Positions 58,901-64,000 of a stretch of 64,000 nucleotides of DNA are shown here, one piece after another. Numbering within the stretch: the stretch's first letter is position 1; the number at the start of each line of letters is the position of its first letter. Both the position numbers and the translations under genes were made by a program. The notes under the pieces were generated by a model. That model searched no databases and was not told the DNA's origin. It saw only the letters and a list, made by a program, of their open reading frames with translations. This stretch comes from Aplectana chamaeleonis (lineage: Eukaryota; Nematoda; Chromadorea; Rhabditida; Cosmocercidae). The stretch spans positions 62,001 through 126,000 of the forward strand of contig JAPDOI010001228.1 of assembly GCA_029168955.1 (NCBI GenBank), read 5' to 3'.

Positions 58901-61900
58901 TCGGATGGACAACTCTTATGTGAAGTGGAGGCTGTGATCCAATAGGGCGGCTGCTCCACAAGACTGTCACCCCTTTCCCAGCCGTTTTTTGTCACACTTT
59001 ACGCCCTAATTTTCTTACAGGCACCCAAAGCCTACATTTCTGAAAAAAGGCACCTTTTTTATCGTTGAAACGGCTTTTCAGCACTAATGAACAAGTATTG
59101 TCCCTAATGAATACCAGCAATGTTTTTCGCTGTCAAAATCTCATATTCGTGTTCAGCGCCCTAAATTATCCTTCCATACGATGTATAAGCGATAATTTTT
59201 GTCGACCTCTGGAGTTTCATAAAAGGAGAAGCCCTTGTGATGATTCGGGGCGCCGGAATTCGATTTTTTTGCTCGAAGTTCCTCCAGGGGCTATTCGGTA
59301 TACTGGACACGCTTGTAGGGTTCATTTTCAGTTACAAGGATAACCCACCATTGAACGTCTACAACTCTATCAAGAGAAACGGAGCGTAGCTATAAAGATT
59401 GAGTTCGAAGTTTTCGTCAAGAATTGGTCTTACGAAATTGCAATTGACCGCTTTCTCCAAGTGACTTTCTTAGTAAGGGTATGGCCATAGTGGGGACGGG
59501 ACGGTGTGCGGTTCGTTGCACACAGTGTGTATCAGGGGTGTGCGTTAATAAAAATTATTTTTTTCGTTAAGCGTAATCGTTAATTTTCGGAAAAAAACGC
59601 GTAACCCGTTAATGCGTTAACACGTTAATTTTGCATTTCGTTAAACCATTAAAAAGAAAAACATTACCACGTCAAAAATCAATAAATCATCAGATCTCCT
59701 ATATCAATCAGTGCCATACAGAGTTCGGCGCGGGATAGAGCCCCACAGGGGGTTTTGAGCTCCAGAGATGTCTCACCTTCGGAGAAAGACCCAATGGACA
59801 ATTGTGTATGTGAGTGAAAACCGCCCGGAGCAGTCTATCACATGGCATTCAACTATGCATTGCGATTTGACTGAAATGCTGCTTGAACTTAGTTGGGTGA
59901 CGGTGTTCAATTAGGAAGCTTAGGGTGAAGTTATCGTGAAGGTGTTCCCAAAATGATAGACAAGATATATAAATCCTCAATGTGAAGTGTCTAAAGCAGT
60001 TTTCCTACTAAATGCTGAATGATTTCTGCGAAAGATTTCTATGAGTCAGTAGAATTGATATTTGCGTTGAGTGTGGTCGGTTTACGCTGCACAAAAAATT
60101 CCTCGTTTAGGATTGAGGCACCGCTAAAATATGAGCACCGCTAAAATATGAGGGCTAACACGTCTCTCAGGTGCGGTCCTGTCGGAAGTCGGCAATTTTG
60201 AAAACTAAGAGTCACGGGAGTAGTATATTTGAGTCCAGTGTGGCTGATTTATTCAATGCTGAGTTTCGGCGTCTGAAATGAACGCCAAAGACCGCTACAC
60301 TGATAGAGGAAGAAGACGAAAAACATCGAAGTTCACGAATCTAAACTAGGGTTTTAAAACTGCAGTAATTTTAGTTTTAAATGAGGTACCTGGAAAAAAT
60401 CCTAGCTTTAGAAACCACACTCTGTACCCTACCGTTTGGAGCCTACGGCACCTCTGGAGTGTGCCCTTTGCGAAAATTCTCCTGGTGTGGGTTCTGCGTC
60501 AATATTCGCGTTTTCTCAGTACTTACTTTGTCAGATGTGGACCCACAGTGCATTTTAGAGAAGAACCCACAACAGGTAAATGTTCCTAAAGAGCACTCTT
60601 CAGATTTGCAGAAGGTAGCGGACGGTAGAGTATAAAGTCTAGTTTTTCAGAGCCAGGAATTTTCCAAATAACTCATTTACTACTTAACTTTCTCAGAATC
60701 AGACGATGAAATTTCGTACGCAGGTAAATCAGCAACGCTTGACTCAAATATCCTACTCTCGTGACTCATACTTCTCAAAATTGTCGACTTCCGGTGGGAC
60801 CACACCTGAGAAAGTGTGAGCCCATACACTGTAGCAGTGTTCACTCTCCATCCTAGACGGTTAAAGTGTATACAAAGGGTGACTAGACCCTGCCTGACTC
60901 AAATATTCTTCTATCGTGATCCGTGCTTTGCATAACTATAAACTTCGAGCGGGATCGAACTCCCTTTCCCTCAAACATCCGCATTTTATTACACAGCATA
61001 GACAGGGACCAATTATAATGCAGTGCACCAAAAGTTGCACATCTAATTACCAATGAGAAGCTGTTGGTCAAAGATTGATGTGCTTGAAACTCATGACAGC
61101 ACAACGGCTCTCGCTCAATCGGTGGCGAGCGTTTTGCATAGGAATTCATGCATTTTAATCTTCTGCCGACCTCTTCTCATTGATAAGTACATGTGCGAAA
61201 TTTGCTGGACTGCGCTATACATACACTTTTGCACTTCAAGCCCCTCTCTACATAAATGCGATGGGCGCTGTTCGTCCTTGCAAACATCCGTACTTTTTTC
61301 GCACAGCACTGAATTCACCAATTTAATACAACAAAAGTAATTTTACTGCAATCAAACATTAGAAGTAAACCTGCTAGATAAACACTGTTTGAGCACAGCA
61401 GCTCTAGGTGGGGAGAAAGTGGGCAGAACACGGTCAAGACATGACCTTCTCACGCTCCTTGGGAGGGGTTCTGAGCGAAATTGACATTGGAATGGGGGTT
61501 TGAGCAAAACGGGCTGACCCGCACCTCGTGCAGTAACCTGGTGCCATAATTGCGACAATTAACGAATTATAAATTAACGTGATTTCAAGACTTTTTCGTT
61601 AAGCGTTAATCCTAATTTTCGAGAAAAAACCGCGTTAACCCGTTAATGCGTTAACGCGATAACGTTATAACGCACAGCCCTGGTGTGTATGTAGCAGTGA
61701 TAATAGAATAAGTTCAGGCTAGAAAATACGAATGAGTATGGTTTGCACGAAACTATCGCGCAACGCCTACGGAACTCTACTGAAACGCAAGGTCAACCTC
61801 AAATGTTTCTCTCCCGTGCCTTTTTTCTTTGAATGAACCATAATACGTACATAGGAGTGCACAGGTTTTCCCCTGCTAGGAGGAGTTGTGGCCTGCGGCT

Positions 61901-63083
61901 GTTCAGCAGCTTTCTGAGGGGTCACTGGTGTCTTCACTTGAGGAGCTGGCGGTTGCTGTTGTTTTTGTGGCGTTGCAGCCTTCGGTGCCGTAGGTTGCTT
62001 TCTCGCCTGTACTGGAGGTGGGGTGGCAGGTGCTCTCTAAAATGTCATATCACATCATGCCAAGTTATGTTATGTTGCGTTATGTTATGTTGTGTTGTTA
62101 TGTTATGTTATGTTATGTTATGTTATGTTATGTTATGTTATGTTATGTTATGTTATGTTATGTTATGTTATGTTATGTTATGTTATGTTATGTTATGTTA
62201 TGTTATGTTATGTTATGTTATGTTGTGTTATGTTATGTTATGTTATGTTATGTTATGTTGTTTTATGTTATGTTATTTTATGTTATGTTATGTTATGTTA
62301 TGTTATGTTATGTTATGTTATGTTATGTTATGTTATGTTATGTTATGTTATGTTATGTTATGTTATGTTATGTTATGTTATGTTATGTTATGTTATGTTA
62401 TGTTATGTTATGTTATGTTATGTTATGTTATGTTATGTTATGTTATGTGCGTCGCTCTTCCGAATTCACTGATTTTTTCGACTTATTTGGCACCCCTAAT
62501 GAGGATCATGGCACAAATGAGCTTTTTTAAAGGCGAAAATGGCATGCTTTAATAAATTATGACCCGTGTGTTGTCGTCCGTTGTGTGTCTACCTTTTTGC
62601 TTAGAACCGCATAGAGTACAAACGCACCTTGATGGGAGCTGGATGCTGTTTTGGTGGCGCTACAGCTGCTGCTTTCTTCTGCTGTTGAGGGAGTGGCCTA
62701 ACAGGTTTTCCCATTGGATACCCGGGGGGAATTTCTCGTGCAGTAACAGCCTCTTCTGGACACTCCGGAGGAGGTACTGGCTTGGAAGCCATTGGCAAAG
62801 TTGGCTTAGCAGGTTGTCCCATTGGATATCCAGGAGGGATTTCTCGAGCAGTAACAGCCTCTTCTGGACACTCCGCAGGTTGTGCCGGCTTGGGAATCGC
62901 AATCACCGGTTTCGCTGGTGAGACTCTTTTTGCAGGTGCTTTTTGCTTGATCTGTGGTGGTGGAAGCGGTGAAGTTTTCGGTTTCACTGCTCCGACCTTT
63001 TGTGGAATCCGCTGTGGAGGGGGCGGCGGAATTTCCCTAGCGGTGTTGGCTTCTGTGCATGTTGGCATGCTCGGTTGCGTTGG
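55954..63083 (-). CDS. Proline-rich, probably disordered protein, 3' part of the gene
   Basis: Five complement exons are visible: 62628-63083, 61851-62036, 56551-56703, 56250-56489 and 55954-56190 (456, 186, 153, 240 and 237 nt). All join in phase 0, giving 422 residues to TGA 55954-55956. Borders fit consensus (AAG/GTGCGT, TAT/GTACGT, AAA/GTGAGT; acceptors TTTTATAG, ATTTTAG, CTGTAG, TTTACAG), except one AAG/GCAAGT donor. The first exon begins at an acceptor, so the 5' end is missing. Exon 1 has three copies of a TAREIPP block, two inside a longer EEAVTAREIPPGYPMG repeat. Exons 3 and 4 both open with an SDPIVTP block. Exon 5 is basic and charged. No domain or membrane segment is recognised, and I do not know its function. 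The 4.5-kb-plus intron holds several mobile elements, so linking exons 2 and 3 is the least certain join. Confidence 0.65.
56704..57635. other. Intron sequence of the proline-rich gene
   Basis: No further exon with phase-0 borders was found here. Frames on the minus strand near 56700-57080 lack good splice partners. Confidence 0.4.
57636..58820. mobile_element. Miniature element copy 2, split by a family 2 element
   Basis: A diverged copy of 41472-41926: GCGCTAACAAAAGCGCCACATCGC at the left, GCGATGTGGCGC near 58203 at the right. Its final part, AACGCCGCAAAACG, lies beyond the inserted family 2 element at 58790. Borders are approximate. Confidence 0.6.
58231..58783 (-). mobile_element. TTTAAA/GGCA miniature element, family 2 copy 3, nested
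   Basis: It begins GGCAGTCGCCACGATGAAAA after ATTAAA and ends GACCTGTGCC before TTTAAA (58784-58789). Its inverse is collinear with 26431-26967 and 26974-27547. It splits the element at 57636-58820 and lies in an intron of the proline-rich gene. Confidence 0.85.
58821..59524. other. Intron sequence, no exon seen
   Basis: No phase-0 exon or mobile-element end recognised between the nested miniatures and the hAT element. Confidence 0.35.
59533..61682. mobile_element. 2150-bp canonical hAT-type element, non-autonomous
   Basis: Ends CAGGGGTGTGCGTTA and, inverted, CAGGGCTGTGCGTTA (14 of 15). The 8-bp repeat GTGTGTAT flanks both sides (59525-59532 and 61683-61690) and fits nTnnnnAn. Subterminal regions are dense in GCGTTAAC/CGTTAA words. 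The interior has an inverted repeat of about 70 bp (near 60167-60240 against 60740-60815) and no transposase-length frame. It sits in the long intron of the proline-rich gene. Confidence 0.9.
62058..62448. repeat. TTATG pentanucleotide microsatellite, about 390 bp
   Basis: TTATG repeats run almost unbroken, with a few variant units near 62222-62275. Open frames in all three forward phases are periodic artefacts. It occupies much of the intron 62037-62627 and ends about 20 bp from the acceptor of the next exon. Confidence 0.97.
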
Positions 63084-64000
63084 CTATAAAACAAAGTATT
63101 AGTTTTACAAACAACAATTTGTGCACATGGAAAAAGGTGTACCCCAGCAAGTCAGTCCATCATCGGACACTGCGACTTGAAGTCGCAACGTCTGACGGAA
63201 AATTTCCTGAATAGGTTTTTGAATTACCTAAGCTTGTTTTTTAGCCTCTCAAAGAAGTTCAGTTTCAAATTTCGTGATTGGATTGAACTCTGCCGGCACT
63301 GCCTAAAGGCACTGTCAAACCTCCGGGGTAGTTTTTGATATTATAACCCGTTCGCCTTGTATAGCGACCCTACCAAACGCAAAATCTCAGTTTGCACGGC
63401 AACGGAAAAGCGATGGTGCCGTTGCGTATTTATACTAATCATAATGTAGCTATAACTGGCTCTGTTTCAAATTAAAACTCATCATGAAATGATTGCTTTT
63501 GTCTGTTTTCGTCGATTTTTTTCACTTTATTCCAGCGTATGTCTATAGTGAAGACTACAGTTGTACTGAAAATTCATCATTTTTTTATGTTTCCGGCGCT
63601 TTCTTTCTCAAAGAATTGAAAAGAAAACAAAAAACATTGCCGTCGGCTAGGCTTGCTTGGGAAGCCTTTGTGGACGTCCCAACATTAATCAAATTTGTAA
63701 TTTTTCCTGATTTTCGCAAAAAAAGCACCTGCTACGTAAGAAAAACGGTAAGCTTTCCTCACACACTCAATACCAAAACAAGTAGTCTTTACACGCTGGA
63801 AAAACACGAAAAACACATACTAAATTTCGGGGACTCATGATTTTCATACGAAGTTTTTTTAAGAACTCCCGGAGTATGCTAGAAGCCTTGCATATTTTGA
63901 GCCCTCATCTCGATCCATTATAAGAAAAAAGCGAAACTTTTGTGTTCCAAACCGTCACGATGCTTAGGCAGCGTCCATACGTGGCGAGAACGCACGCTCT
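63084..64000. other. Intron or upstream region of the proline-rich gene
   Basis: No further exon with acceptable borders was found before the window edge. A GGCACTGTCAAACC end after CTAAA at about 63308 may be one end of another TTTAAA/GGCA element whose partner is not visible. A short foldback GCGACTTGAAGTCGC lies at about 63172-63186. Confidence 0.4.

Noticed and set aside
62018..62552. Long MLCYV-repeat open frames
   Set aside because: They translate a TTATG microsatellite lying in an intron of a minus-strand gene.

Overview
This is eukaryotic, nematode-type DNA, most likely from a clade V strongylid (hookworm-like) worm. The reasons are short introns ending in TTTCAG or TTTTAG, an RTE-clade retrotransposon, many short inverted-repeat transposons, and two small spliced genes for BH3-only cell-death activators of the EGL-1 type. 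The species cannot be fixed from the window alone. There is no bacterial gene, CRISPR array, rRNA or convincing tRNA.

Layout. Positions 1-11859 and 16602-17547 are one satellite: 20-22 bp sub-monomers, mostly in a 64-bp unit, all on one strand. Its plus strand is nearly stop-free in all three frames, so the very long open frames there are not evidence of genes. The two satellite blocks are split by a 4.74-kb terminal-inverted-repeat element (11860-16601) flanked by an 8-bp target duplication. That element itself holds a 3.27-kb RTE retrotransposon (12972-16237) with a 12-bp target duplication and a decayed endonuclease/reverse transcriptase frame. From 17.7 to 34 kb there are stacked miniature elements and foldbacks and no convincing gene.

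The genes. A three-exon, 90-residue egl-1-like gene lies at 36066-36469 (+). A paralogous three-exon, 113-residue BH3-only gene lies at 50236-50877 (-). They share intron phases, a 54-nt last exon and a complete BH3 motif. By family knowledge both would act upstream of CED-9/CED-4/CED-3 apoptosis. From 63083 down to 55954 (-) runs the 3' part of a proline-rich, probably disordered protein gene: five visible exons, 423 codons, 5' end not found. Its introns hold a TTATG pentamer microsatellite, a canonical hAT element and nested miniature elements.

Mobile DNA dominates the rest. Families identified by their ends are: (i) elements starting TATA-N-(T)TG with 8-bp duplications and interiors of short palindromic words (4.74 kb, 490 bp, 292 bp); (ii) a canonical CAGGG hAT (2150 bp); (iii) a large group with TTTAAA target sites and GGCA ends, one of which has inserted into its own kind and so fixes the boundaries; (iv) a 475-bp element with 3-bp duplications, in two inverted copies 36.6 kb apart; (v) several foldbacks, three with TA flanks. 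All coordinates come from reading the sequence; splice sites and homology are inferred without searches.
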